64,000 nucleotides of DNA from Talaromyces rugulosus (Eukaryota; Ascomycota; Eurotiomycetes; Eurotiales; Trichocomaceae). The notes beneath the pieces were generated by a model that worked only from the letters and a program-made list of their open reading frames with translations, ran no database searches and was not told where the DNA came from. The DNA lies in the NCBI RefSeq assembly GCF_013368755.1, contig NC_049564.1, positions 1,372,001-1,436,000 on the forward strand. Direction: 5' to 3'. The position numbers were made by a program, and so were the translations under genes. Below are positions 43,949 to 56,038 of the stretch, piece after piece (within the stretch, counting starts at the first letter, position 1; each line of letters begins with the position of its first letter).

Positions 43949-45558
43949 ATGATGTGGAGTACGCTTGCTGTTTTCCTGGCCGTTGCAAATTTCGATGTCG
44001 GGCAGGCCATTTCTCTTCACAAGAGAGATGTAGCGACTGTGGTATCACTGGATATCACGCGAAACCATGTGCCAGATCCAGCAACCAGAGACCTCAGGCG
44101 GAGGAGTATGACGGTGATTGAATCGCTTGATAATGAGGTGAGCATGATAATCACCTTTCCATCTTAGCTGCAGTGCTCCTTGGAGGCTCTGCCTTGACTA
44201 TATTTGCCGTTGCTGACAAAAACTTAGGAAACGCTATATTTCTGTAATGTCACCCTAGGAACGCCAGCCCAAAAAGTACGCCTGAGTCTAGATACTGGAA
44301 GCAGTGATCTATGGTGCAATACTGCCTCTTCTACTCTCTGTAGCGGCAAAGGCGACAACTGTGCTACATCTGGAACATATGATGCCAATTCTTCGTCGAC
44401 ATACGAATATTTATCTTCCGATTTCAACATCTCATATGTCGATGGCTCTGGTGCTGCGGGTGACTATGTCACTGATACCATTTCGATTGGCGGAGCGACT
44501 CTGAAGTCTTTCCAATTCGGTATTGGGTATTCATCAGATTCAACTGGTAAGCGCATAACTTCCAGCCGATGCAGAATATGTAAAGACTAATTTCTTTGTG
44601 CTCACTAGAGGGTGTGCTTGGGCTCGGTTATCCTATCAATGAGGCCGAGGTCAGCCGAGCTCGAACATCTCCCTATGCCAACCTCCCGAAGGCCATGGTT
44701 GACGACAAGCTAATCAACTCAAATGCGTACAGCTTATGGCTGAATGATTTAGACGCAAACACCGGGTCTATCCTTTTCGGTGGAGTCGACTCTGATAAAT
44801 ATATTGGTGACCTCGAGACGCTGCCTATTCTGCGTGTCGACGGAGAATACGCCGAGTTTCTCATCACTCTAACGGGGGTCGCATTTGATAATGGCTCAAC
44901 CGACAAAAAATACAATTCTTCCGATCTCCCGGCCGCAGTCCTTTTGGATTCTGGGAGTAGTTTGACATACCTCCCAGACTCGATAGTGGAGGATATATAC
45001 GATGATGTTGGTGTTACTTATGATACCGCCAGTGGAGTAGGCTATGTTCCCTGCTCGTATATGAACGACGACAAGAATTTCACCTTTACGTTTTCGAGCC
45101 CGTCCATTTCTGTTGACATGAGCGAGATGGTTCTTGAAGCCGGAACAGGATCAACGTATCCTGATGGAACCTCCGCATGTGTCTTTGGCATTGCCCCTGC
45201 CGGTACCAGCACCGTTGTCCTCGGTGACACGTTTCTTCGAAGCGCATATGTTGTGTACGATATTGCCAACAACGAAATCTCCCTTGCCCAGACAAATTTC
45301 AACTCGACATCGCAAGATATCCAAGAGATTGGCACTGGGTCTTCGAGCGTTCCCGGAGCGACTGCTGTTTCCAATCCCGTCACTTCAGTCGTCGGAGCTG
45401 GATCTGATGCAACCGCCGTGATAACTGGTGCGGTGGCATCTGCCACTGGCAGTAGCGGTGCAGCAACCACGAGGAGCAGTTTGATGGGTGGCTTGACGCA
45501 TCTACCTGCGGTAATGACAGTGGCAGGTTTTGTATTGACGCTCTGGATGTGGACTTGA
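43949..45558 (+). CDS. GPI-anchored aspartic protease, yapsin-like
   Basis: A 485-residue pepsin-family enzyme. Exons 43949-44137, 44228-44546, 44609-45558. A signal peptide (MMWSTLAVFLAVANFDVGQA) is followed by a propeptide ending in basic residues (DLRRRSM). The two catalytic aspartates are in LSLDTGSSDLWC and LLDSGSSLTYLP. The flap region NISYVDGSGAAGDYVTDTIS is normal. The C-terminus is serine/threonine/alanine-rich and ends with a hydrophobic GPI-attachment signal (PAVMTVAGFVLTLWMWT). This domain order matches yapsins/OpsB/CtsD of fungi, active at the plasma membrane or wall. Two adjacent ATGs occur; the first is used. Confidence 0.92.
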
Positions 45559-47107
45559 CGGTAGATTTTCAGTTTTCTATATTGCATCTCATAGATTATA
45601 TACCCAGCACATATAATGATATTTTCACGAGCGTTTATCGTTACATACTCTCTACAACTACATCTTTGAATCAAGCATGATCTCATTCTGGGGTCGAATC
45701 TGACTAACCAAATTGATCCTTCACCTAAGAAAGAGAAATACAAGCTTGTACAAAAAATCCTTCCAACTCATCCTAGTCGATATGATTTGGCTAGGTATTC
45801 GGGATAGGGAGACTTGTATACATATTTTTATAGCTTTGAAACCATGTCCATCATGGGATTACATGTTTATTTGCCCAGAGTCAGATATCAGAATAACAAT
45901 TTCTTAATAACCATAATTATTTTATCTAATTCCTTATCAAAATCAAATATTCTAGCCATTTTTAACTAGGATGTCGTACTTTTATTAACATGCGTGATTG
46001 CCTCTGTCAAACTGCCGGATCTTGGCGCTTGCTTGATAATAGCGCGGAAATGGTGCAAATTAGGGGTGAAAATATATATCAAATTGATGGAATCTATAAA
46101 TAGCATATCCTAATTTATATAGTAATTAGATTGGTTTATATAAATGTTTCTTTAGGGCCATTGCGATATTGAAATGCCGGGCCGTTTGTTGCAGTAGAGG
46201 TACGACCTTGTTGCACCTTTTATATTATATATCAATTGATAGATAAGTTGGGCCTTGATATAAAACGCCGAATTGTTATTTAATAAACTAATAGAAGACT
46301 ATTGACTAGCTATTTTATAATCTTATATTATACTTGATAAAACATTTATTGCCGCCCTTCTAATGTAGATAAGGAAGTCGTGCGCTACCCCTCAGAAATA
46401 TAAGATGTATGTTATTTTTCTTCCGCACGCTTCCAGATTTCCGATTATGGTAATCCCCGTTTTCTACAACTCACTTTCTCTGTTTCGTGGTTAGTGGTTA
46501 TGAAGTGGTTTCTTTTCAATTCTATTCGCTCCGATTGATTTCTAGTCCTATTATCTGGAGGACTGGACTTTAGGTCCTCTTAGACACAATATGAGAAGCA
46601 TAAGAGTGCCACCATAGTCATCCAATATTACTCCCTTCCCTGACTTGTTCACGTTGATCAACAGTGCCTGGCAACCTACCACCTTACACCCGACCGACCT
46701 TGTAGTGGGGGCCAGCTACAAGTCCCTAGTGCGATACGAGGTTGTCTTCTCAGCTGAACCATGCGCTTAAATCTTATGTTCACTTTGAATGACACATTAA
46801 AGTACCCCGTAGGACTAATTATGTATCCAGAATGATTGGTAGTAGAGCCGTAGCAGGTTCCTGTATACCGCAGATCCCCATCACTTTCCTTCGTATTCTA
46901 CTTGAATCGGTTCTAATTCTCGTATCCACGATGTCGATCGCCGTGTTCCAGCTAGTTCAACCTCGTGTTTTGGCGTTCCATTATTGTCTTTTCGATCTAT
47001 AAATAAGATTCTTCACAAACCCAAAACTATATAAAGGCGGCAGAAACAGACCATCTCTGTTTTAAAGTGCCAGACAGTCTTACTGTTTAAACAATATCTC
47101 AATCAAA
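45559..47107. other. AT-rich gene-poor stretch
   Basis: 1.55 kb without supportable genes. 45880-46400 is notably rich in TA and TATA steps, as in RIP-altered or relic DNA. The last 100 bp must contain the lysozyme promoter; TATAAA-like sequence occurs near 47030. Confidence 0.55.
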
Positions 47108-47712
47108 ATGGCCTTCAAACACCTTCTTGTCGCTACTCTACCCGCTTTGGCCGTCGCCTGCACTGGCCCTCCTGTCAACCAGAACGGTTTGAACCTGATC
47201 AAAAGCTTCGAATCATTCCAGCCAAGTGTGTACGATGATGGATTCGGAAACCCTACTATTGGCTATGGACACCTCTGTTCGGACTCAACATGCTCTGAAG
47301 TTCCAAACCAGCCCCTGACTGAGGAGGCTGCAAGCCAGCTTCTAGCAGGTGATCTCGTGGTAGGTTTCTTTCTTGAAGACCACTCTTCGGTATGGGTATT
47401 TTAACCATTTTACTCCAGACTTATCAAGATGCCCTCACCAATGCACTCGCCGATCCCGTCACTCTGAATGATAATCAATATGGCGCCCTGGTTTCATGGA
47501 CCTACAATGTTGGCGCTGGAAACATGGGGAATTCTGATCTCGTGAGCCGTATGAATGGCGGCGAGGACGTCGTTATTGTTACACACGATGAGCTGCCTCA
47601 GTGGAATAAGGTAAATGGCCAGGTTGTAGACGGATTGACTCGTCGTCGCCAGGCGGAGCTTGACCTGTTTGATGCACCGGCCACCCTGCCTGCTCTCCCC
47701 GTTCCTTGCTAG
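47108..47712 (+). CDS. secreted phage-type lysozyme (GH24)
   Basis: A 181-residue muramidase of the T4-lysozyme/endolysin family. Exons 47108-47359 and 47419-47712. Signal peptide MAFKHLLVATLPALAVA. The GH24 active-site region reads LIKSFESFQPSVYDDGFGN and PTIGYGH, with catalytic Glu in FES, the Asp in YDD and the Thr in PTIGYGH. LNDNQYGALVSWTYNVGAG and GLTRRRQAELDLF are the usual C-lobe signatures. Fungal members are secreted and thought to have come from bacteria or phage. The gene has a normal fungal intron, so it is not recent contamination. It stands alone in AT-rich DNA. Likely role: attacking bacterial peptidoglycan (inference). Confidence 0.92.
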
Positions 47713-48346
47713 AATCTTCATTATGATGTGACTAGCCTATACTGCTATTTTTGCGTAACGTACACCGCGTATCAAGGCATCAATATATTTGTTTCTTATT
47801 ATACGTTTCATATTTTCATGTCGTTTGGATCGTGACTCGAGGTACCATGTGCACGTTAGTGTGCCTTTACCTATAGATTTCTTAGTAGTGCGGTTTACTG
47901 TTATATAGAAGATGCTTGATCTTGTTAATCTATGTAGTTTACTATTATCTTTTATTTCTTAGTTTTATACATATTATTTTAATTACTGTTTTGGTTGGGA
48001 AAGCACCATAACCATATGGTGGCCTGCCCATATACGTTGACCGCGGCGCATGTGGCCTGCCTGCCTGAATGGTCAGGCATATCTAATACAATATTACGGT
48101 ATTAACATTGAATATATTATTTAGATGATAAATATCATAAAGAAATATAATGGATAATATAAAATAATATTGAAAATTTTTATATACTTATATGACCTGC
48201 CAACAGCGCTCAAACAAGATATTTATCAACATTGGAAGCAACATATCTTCGGCCAAGCCTGCCTTGGTGGTCATTACTTCATACTCCGTACTCCGTGCTC
48301 TATATTTTGCACTGTATAGTCATCAGATAGAGAATCTTAGGTGATA
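47713..48346. other. AT-rich intergenic between convergent lysozyme and esterase genes
   Basis: 634 bp, very AT-rich at 47880-48190. No gene seen. Confidence 0.6.
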
Positions 48347-49518
48347 TCACCACCCGAGAGGCGTAAGACTGGCCAGCATATCGTCAGCTTGGGATCTGTG
48401 ATACGTCCAGCCGGGATGCAAGTTATTCCACCACACACAACTAGACCCATCGTCATTTATGCACGTGGCATCTTGATAACCATATTCAGCAGGATTGTCA
48501 AGAACACGTGTCATAAAAGCCCACGAGTCATAAAAGACGACGGTTGACTATGGTGCCATACACGTTAGATCTGCAATTCTCGTATAAGGGTAAAAGTTAA
48601 TGTACTTACATCGTCATGATCCTGGCTGAACTGAAACGCCATATCTACCAGACCGTCATTGTACGCCGACACCATCGCGGCATGACGATCAAATTGTTCT
48701 GGTAAATCGTTTTCTTCATGTACCTGCGGACTGCGAGTTGATGGCGGACAATTTAGAAAAAGGAACTGTCGCACGCCGTCAGAATAAATATCCTCGACGA
48801 GCGATCGGTATTTGTCTAGCAATGTAGGGACGAAGGTAGAAGGGTCTTCATCATGCGCGAAGCCATAGTAAACGCTTGGATTATTAGTTCTCTGGGATAA
48901 GTACCTTGGGAAGAGAGAAACTTACTCGTTAATTCCAACCCAGAACGAGGCAAGGGCATTGTTCGCCGTCCAAGGTGCAGATTCTGGTCTCGAGGCATAA
49001 TTTGATCGGAATGCGGCTACTTGGGAAGCCACATCATCGAATTCCCAAGTGGCTAGTGAATTATCAATTGTTGCGCCAGCGATGGCTAGGTTGTATGATA
49101 GAATTAAACTCGTGTTGTACTCTGTAGTCAGGTATCCGATCCAGTTATCGCCGCCGCTTTGCGTGCCCAGACCTAATCATAGCATATTAGAAATCATTGC
49201 TATTTACTTTTTAAGTCTAAGTAGAGACATACCGGGAGCAGCATTTCCCGTCGGGTTTGATGCCGAAGGTTGCGTAGAGCCGATATCGAAACCTGTCGCG
49301 GAGTAGGAATCACCACTATATAGCCAATGTTATTAATGAAGCTTTTTTTTAAACGCATGTTTTGCGCAAACGAAGACTCACAAGGCGAACCAGTACATTC
49401 GCGGTCTTGCGGAGTTTGATATTGAAGGCGGAACAAGCCAGTAGGAGTTGCGAAGGTATAGCAAGATGGATAGGGTGACTGCCAGGGCAGTGTAAAAGGT
49501 TAAGGCTCGAAAATTCAT
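48347..49518 (-). CDS. SGNH/GDSL esterase, carbohydrate esterase family 16-like, membrane-anchored
   Basis: A 310-residue SGNH hydrolase. Exons 49518-49382, 49315-49233, 49172-48926, 48874-48610, 48547-48347. Residues 5-22 are hydrophobic (LTFYTALAVTLSILLYL), a signal anchor or uncleaved signal. Catalytic blocks: serine in FGDSYSATGF (block I), GGATID-like LAIAGATIDNS (block II), SFWVGINDVYYG (block III, N) and the Asp/His block NNLHPGW near the C-terminus. The arrangement matches CE16 acetylesterases that deacetylate plant or fungal oligosaccharides. Cysteines near the C-terminus may form a disulfide. Confidence 0.88.
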
Positions 49519-50049
49519 GGCTCGATGAAATTTGTTTGTCTACCCAAATTCTAGGTACATTATTATTGTTGTGCCTGATGATGAGAAAGTATTAGGTGGT
49601 TATCTCAGAACGGGGTCAAGACCGTCGGATCTTGGTCGCCCCACTAGGACCGCGACACCCTATCAGCTTATCAATGCTAGTTTATTTTTAGTACTACATA
49701 CTGTAACGAGTATGCGCTGAGTATTACCATTCAGCGTTCGTAGTTTTGTGATTTACAGGGGCTGTTTTTTAATTTGTCGGTTTTTCCTTTGTGTGCTTTT
49801 ATTTTTGCTTCCGACTTTGGCTTCCAATTTGACCATAATTCATGTCGATTAGACGGCCAGCCAATAGGGGCAACGAGAAAGGAACATTCAGATTGGAAAT
49901 CCGATAATTTCCTCTTCAAAGCGATATGTTTGCCGTTTATAATTGCTCTCGTGTCAAAGTTTAAAAGTATCTGCGTTTCAAGACGGGTGTAGTTATAAAT
50001 ATACTGTGATGTACTGTTGAAATGGCCAAAATGGAGGTAGATAGCCTTT
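49519..50049. other. intergenic, esterase promoter and 3' side of kinase-like pseudogene
   Basis: 531 bp. No gene recognised; the only ORFs are short and lack similarity. Confidence 0.6.
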
Positions 50050-51425
50050 TTAGGCATTCTGTGCAAGCCTTCTCTGGGGAGGGCGCTGCCAGTTTAGAAT
50101 TGTCCTGCCTAGTTCCCGCAACTCAGTTCTCCTCCATTGATACACCTTTTTCAACTTTTTCACTGCCGTTCCATCTTGATAGTGAGTTTCGACTTCGGAA
50201 AGCGGCGGATCAGGAAGAGGCGGCCAGTCCAGGAAATTGGGAGCCTCTGTGCGTACAGTGATATGCTTCCCAGACCGTCGCTTCTCGCACCACCTCGTGA
50301 GTAACGCACGGAATTCCGAGACGGGGTGGTCCAGTAGAACATCTGGATGTTTCACCCAGTCCTGGTTTTCAATAACCGAGACGTCTTGATCCTCGTGCCT
50401 TATATCGCGCAGATCATCATTGCGGGTGATGATTTCATACATGGAGAACATGACTCCCTTGATATCATTCCGAGGTTCCGAGTACCCTGCCCGTCCAATA
50501 CGAACCGAGAAATTGAAGTCGAACAGCATCAAGGAGTCCGTTTCCTCATTTATAACAATGTTTCGCGGGGCGACATCCTGATGCGCAATCCCCAGGTTCA
50601 GATTCAGCTCGTCAACGACGTCAATAAGTTGTTGGAGCCACTTTAACTTGAACTGGCGCGTTTTGTTCTCCTCTAGGGTGCCTCCCGCAATGTATACTGT
50701 TGTAAAGCCAACGAACCGCCCTTTAAGTTCATCCACGACTATCTTGTCAAAGGGAACAATATTTGGGTGTTTAGGAGACGGCTCCATAAGCTCATCTCAT
50801 GCCACGCATAGCTTATGTGTTGGAAGAGAAAGTAGTACTTGAAGACAAGCTACACCTAAAAGTTAGATGTCTGGAAAGCGGTAATGGACAAGGTTTCCAC
50901 ATGCCTTCTTGGTAGGTTCTGGGGACCGTGGACATACGACGAGATCGACGTTTGCACTCAGTCTATCCAGTTCTTCGAGTCCTGCCCGTGAGATAACCTG
51001 GACATCCTCGGCGTTTTGGACTGTGCTGAGCGGGGGATAGAAAGGACAGTATGTTTCGTCATCCTTTGCGTCAGTAGATGTGGATATCAAAAATCCCTCG
51101 GAGGAGACGTAAATTTCGTAGACGTCAGGCGCGAGGTCATCGATGTGCTTCAGGAGATGCTCCAACGCAGGATCCTCCGACTCAAGTTCCTCGTCCATGG
51201 TGACAGAAACAAGCCGGCGTTGATCCCAGTCAACCACATACCAGGTGCTGGGACCGCCAGGATAAATTGCCCCACTGGAGGCAAATAGTCTGTCCTCGGG
51301 ATCAATTATGTGGACGTTGTCGGTGTTGAATGAAGTCAAGCATAAAGAGCGATGCTGGCGCAGAGTCTGCCGGCCGCCCTTTCGGATAATCTCACGCTCC
51401 GCACTTCCTGGCCAGTGTCAGCTCT
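50050..51425 (-). pseudogene. frameshifted protein-kinase-like gene
   Basis: Two coding stretches belong together. The upstream piece (about 51415-50890) has an open frame without an ATG (REIIRKGGRQTLRQHRSLCL, FNTDNVHIIDPEDRLFASSG, GPSTWYVVDWDQRR). A 40-bp intron (50889-50850, branch CTAAC) leads to LVFKYYFLFQHISYAWHEMS. About 50774 the frame must shift by one to reach KHPNIVPFDKIVVDELKGRF, then the kinase-like core GIAHQDVAPRNIVI (HxD...N) and LMLFDFNFSVRIG (DFG-like). The missing base fits a shortened C-run (CTCCT for CTCCCT). With no start codon and a frameshift, it looks like a pseudogene unless the assembly is wrong. The relatives are fungal accessory kinase-like proteins of unknown function. 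Confidence 0.55.
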
Positions 51426-52693
51426 TTCGATAACCAGTTAATATTAATAAGGTACATATGCAATGCTGTATACTCGCTCTTTTGTACTTTTTTGGTTTAA
51501 TTTTAGGGAAACACTGGCGGTGTAACTTATTTTTAGGTGCTGGGTACTCAAACCCTAACCGCCTACCTACTGTTTTGGGATTAGTCTCTATGCAAATTGT
51601 TATAAGTATATGCTGGTCAATCTTTTGGTATCCAATTAAAATAACCAAAGTGATAATCTCACCCAAAAATGTGACAGTCCATTGGTGGGGTTCACAAATT
51701 CATGCTTTAACAACCACCCATTGACTGTAAAGTGCATATGCATGGTTTAGCCTGGGCAGTAAAAAGAAGATCGGTGCTTAAACTGGTGCTAAATATAGAG
51801 CTGGATATGACTGTTCATGCCCAGCGGACAGTCATCTTTCTCTTTCATCCAGCTCCTCTGACTGTTGTTCTTTTTTTCGGCTCTTGGGTAACTTACTACA
51901 GTACGACCTAGCCTATGTTATAGGCCCGGCCTAACGGCATATGAAAACCAAGTCCCAATCTAGATGGCGGCCCCGGGTGTTACTGTCGATGGTACCTTTT
52001 ATACAGTAGTGCCTGCAGTCACCTTCCCCAGAACACCCTGTGTATTGTAGCCAAAGACGTACTAAATTAGGGAGAAGTGGGTTTTTCACCATGCCCACAC
52101 CCCGAAACCATATGGACATCCACATAAACGAGGCTTGCACCCAATGCCGTTAAAGAAAGAAAGAAAGAAAATACCTTCTATATTTATAGGGTACTCCAGA
52201 CATCGATTGGCAATATTTCTACGAGGGGGGGCCAATGTAATAGGATTGAGGGGAAAGAAAGCAAAAATAAACAAACAAAAAAAACCCAATCTCTCTCGGC
52301 CTAGTCATTTTCGTTCCATGGAAAAACTAGTGGAATACAAAAGGAACGGCAAAGAAAACAAAGAAAAGTCCTGATGATCTCCGACTAAGATTGGCCTCAT
52401 GCCACAGGCAACTGTTTTGTGTAGTCTAGAAGAGAATAACGGCCGATTTTCTCCTGGAGGCGTCGAAAATGGGTGTATATAACTCGTTTATTCTCTCCAT
52501 TACTATCAATTCATGTTGAGCACAAACCAATGAACCATTGGCAGATTGACCAGTCCTTGTATCCAACACCTGGTTCTTTCATCTCTCCGGTACATCCCCG
52601 TGTGAGTAAACGGAGAAATCGCAAAGCCGACTAATCATATCTGTAAAGTCCACCGGACCTAAATCTCTAACTCACCGTCTAGATCGAAGAAAA
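51426..52693. other. intergenic region upstream of the protease gene
   Basis: 1.27 kb. An 88-codon hydrophobic ORF at 51458-51724 has no relatives I recognise. Contains a G-run at 52223-52229 and A-rich stretches. No gene supported. Confidence 0.55.
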
Positions 52694-54650
52694 ATGGCAA
52701 TTGCATCTGAAGAAAACAGCGCCATCAAGGTCACCGATGTCGACATGCGTTGGCCATATCGCGCCGGATACCCACGCCTCTGTGCACAGCCAGTCGGCAC
52801 GCGTTTCCTTCCTGAAGGAAACCCCATTCTCGCTTCATTAAACCTCCTAGAGCTGCGTGCACAGGTCAAGGAGGTCCTTGATGAGCATAGTATCGCTCTT
52901 CGCAGCTTTACCTGGGACAACATCGCTCACCCAATCCAACTCGCTTATCGTGCGTACGATCATGAGTTGGACACCCCCTCTCCAACCCAGATTCGTTTGA
53001 TCGTCCGTTGTATTTACGAAAAGGAGGCAAGCAATAGTGTGACATGGGTATTAGCGATTCCCAAGATCTACAAAGTCATCAAGACACTAGCCAGCCAAGT
53101 CACCGGGATGGAATTATTCGACCATGAATACATGAAATCCTGCCAATTATGCGAGCTCCCTGCTACCGACAAAAGCCTCGTCCCAGAGTGGGAAAAGGAA
53201 GGGGGTTATCGAGAAAAGGTCCTGGAGATCTTTGACGGTTATCCTCGAATGTTCCAGGTGATGATGCCTATAGGGTTGCGTGCAGTTGGTCCGAGAGCGT
53301 CTGATCATGAAATAGTCCTTTTTTTGAGTGCCATCAACGCCGAGGATGACCGATGGGCCAAAATACAGGATAAGCTTCAATCTATACTCCCGGAGAACAT
53401 TGGCATCGAAATTCGACAGAGCGTCGGCCCATTACTTTACAACGATTTCTTCCGACCCTTCTTGCCTGGAGATGCAACCGAATTAAATCGGCCGCCGAAA
53501 CCAGGCAACAAGATTAGCCCGCAGACCGAGACCGAGAGGCAGAATCTGTTGAATGGAACCCCCACGGCCGAGGCTGACTTCCTTCCTGGGGGGAGACTGG
53601 GTGGCTATGTCACAACACAAAACGAGGAGACAAAGATACAAACCACCTACGGCCTCACAAGTGGGCACGTAGTTCTTCCAACTTGTAAGTTTCCAATTTC
53701 ACCTTGGTTGCATCTGAAACCGCTAACAAAAGAGACACAGCCGATCGAGAAGTCACATATAAAAAACAGCACTACCAAAATGGACATCCGATCGCGATTC
53801 AATCACCATCCGGAAAAACTCGTCAAAAATATGCATATCGCCCGACTGAGCATATTGCACACCTTGAATCAAATAATCTTCGGGTCCAGGAGGTATACGA
53901 GGCAACCAAGGATCCGGGGACAGCCCAGAAATGTGAACGTCTTTTGAGGAAGACTCAACTAGAGCTTGACGCCGCCAGGAATAACCTAAGAACGGCGCAA
54001 CAACAAAACCCGTGCATCAGATCAGTCGCGGCTGCTACACTTTCCTGCCGGAAGTATGTGTTGAGCCCAGTCCAAAATAAATTGATGATGGATGTTGCGT
54101 TGGTCGACGTCGGCTCTGCTGTCCCAGAGTCCCGAAATGAATGGGACGTTGGTACCGACCGGGCCATGTGTGACACCTGGGATGTTGACGGGCTGGGAAA
54201 TGGCATTGATTTTGTTGCGAAATTAGGCGAAACAGGGCTCAAACATCAGGGTGTGGTAAACCCCTTCAAGGCCGATATAATGTTCGACTCATTCGACGGC
54301 AATGACGGGAATCTGGTGTCTGCATGGACCGTTTCGCCTGTATGGGAATCGAATCATAGAACCGAAACTTTTGCAACACCAGGAGACTCGGGCACGTTTA
54401 TTGTGAGCTTATACGACTGGGGAAGACCACTCCCCTTGGAAAAACTTCTCGCCGAAGTTCCGCCTTCATTGTTGGCTTGTTGTTTGGTGGCTGTATATCG
54501 ACTGGGTTGGGCTTCTTTATTCCCTTTGACGCTGTCAAGGACGAAATCGAGAACCTGACCGGAGAACAAGTGGTGTGGCCGAGGAGGCACCCTACAATCC
54601 CTTTACCCTACCTAAGCAAAGACGGGGTGGTTCAAGTACTGAAGGAATGA
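52694..54650 (+). pseudogene. PA-clan (trypsin-like) serine protease gene with one-base frameshift
   Basis: Exon 52694-53684 and exon 53741-54650 encode about 634 residues if the frame is restored. The N-terminal 260 residues form an unassigned domain (DMRWPYRAGYPRLCAQPVGT). The protease part has the His motif TTYGLTSGHVVLPT, a helical insert, a region DVALVDVGSAV likely containing the acid, and the nucleophile motif FATPGDSGTFIVSLYD. At a four-G run (54419-54422) the frame changes. Downstream the other frame reads IVGLLFGGCISTGLGFFIPF, exactly what follows GDSG in this fold, to the stop at 54648. Read without correction, the protein would end at 54558 with an unrelated tail. Real pseudogene or sequencing error cannot be separated here. 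Confidence 0.6.
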
Positions 54651-55037
54651 GTTATCGATACTGGGAGGTTCCAGTTAAACTACTTCTCTCGGTTTGAATA
54701 TCATCGTGTTCCTGTTTGGCTGGAGTGTGTATTGTTTGTCTCTCTTTATTATTAGATTTTAGGATGAGGTCATGTCAGGTCAGATTCTTGCCGTTTAGTT
54801 TCAAGTATGAATCCATTGCCTTAGTAGGAACCCATTTGTACATCTACATGTATATCTAGTTGGTAGGGAAAAGTAAGAATTGTAAGTAGGTGGTGGACAA
54901 GAAATCACCTTGTTGCATCTTGTTGCATTTCTTCAAAACTAGGCTGTGTTGTTATTCATTTGACTAGAATGATAGTTTAAAAATTCAAATTGACTCCATA
55001 AAACTCCGACCATGACTCTCTAAATCGACGACTTATA
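54651..55037. other. intergenic between convergent protease and fcf1 genes
   Basis: 387 bp; AT-rich; no gene seen. Confidence 0.6.
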
Positions 55038-55806
55038 CTATTTCTCCGGCGCATCGGGGAGGCGTTCTATCGTGTATTTCCCCCGCGCAACGTTCATAAT
55101 TGGAACACCAGGAATTTTTCTGCAGAAATCATCTTCCATTAGCAAATGTACCACTCGGAAAATAAAACCGGTTCTTTTGCTTACCGAACTCTTCTTTTGA
55201 GATCTCGATCGTTGGTGGCGACAATGTAGATTCTATGTTTGATCACCCGGTCCACGATACAGTCATCTGCATAGGTGCCCTTGTGATCACATTTTACTCG
55301 CTCGAAACGGGGATCCTTGGCGATCCGCAGAGCCAGTCGGTATTTCTGCCCCAGCTTCTCCAACTCGGCCAGCACGCAGTCTGTGATGATGGGAATGCAT
55401 TTCGCGTAGAGGCAGTCCATCATCGTCGGAATCACCTCCAGTTTATGCTGGACGCTGTGAGAGAGGAAATTGGTATCGACAAGTACCGAGTACGGCGGCG
55501 TTAAAGATGTGTTGTACTGGAAAAATAGAGACGACGAAACCTGAGGGCTGATGGTTTTGTCTTGTGTTAGTAAAATAACGTTTCCAAAAACGAGAATCGC
55601 AGGGAGGCGCAAGCCAACTCACATTTCGCGCACTACATCGTCCTCTTTTTTCTTGTCGGTCGTCTCTGATTGGGGTTTTCTGATAGAGACGAGTAAGTAA
55701 GTTAGATAATTCTTTGGAATGGCAGATGAACTCACAGTCGATTATCTCGCAAAGTGATAGCCCTTTTGACCTGAGCAAACTTGCGAACCTTCTTCTTCAC
55801 ACCCAT
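55038..55806 (-). CDS. fcf1: rRNA-processing PIN-domain endonuclease Fcf1/Utp24
   Basis: A 190-residue SSU processome nuclease implicated in 18S rRNA 5'-end cleavage (family knowledge). Exons 55806-55736, 55679-55623, 55547-55185, 55119-55038. The start [20 protein letters not shown] is the conserved basic tail. The PIN domain shows [17 protein letters not shown] (first acidic ligand), [25 protein letters not shown] (acid pair) and [15 protein letters not shown] (last acidic ligand), then [20 protein letters not shown]. All active-site acids are present. It is divergent from the Asteroid-type gene with 232 bp between. Confidence 0.96.
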
Positions 55807-56038
55807 TGTTGAAAACGCTCCTTCGGCAGGTCCTGACAGCACAGAAAAAAACTCGATAGGCAGAATTAGAAGCAAACAAGAAGGACGAATGCGCCGTGTT
55901 GGGTGTTGAAAAAGAAAATCTGCGGTTGCGCTTATCTTAGCGTTGCTCGTCCCCACTTTTATTTCTATCATTTTCTTATCGCGGATTCTGATTGTTGCTT
56001 CCCCCACACTCATTATTTCCTCCCACCATGTTCGCGAC
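55807..56038. promoter_or_regulatory. divergent promoter, fcf1 / Asteroid-type gene
   Basis: 232 bp between the two ATGs; drives both. Confidence 0.6.

Noticed and set aside
51458..51724. Hydrophobic 88-codon plus-strand ORF
   Set aside because: Composition fits AT-rich chance reading; no leader, no relatives recognised.
54398..54452. An intron (GTGAGC donor) restoring the protease frame
   Set aside because: The strong donor at 54403 does not give the needed phase with any nearby AG. A GTTTAT donor does, but it would delete the conserved strand after GDSG.
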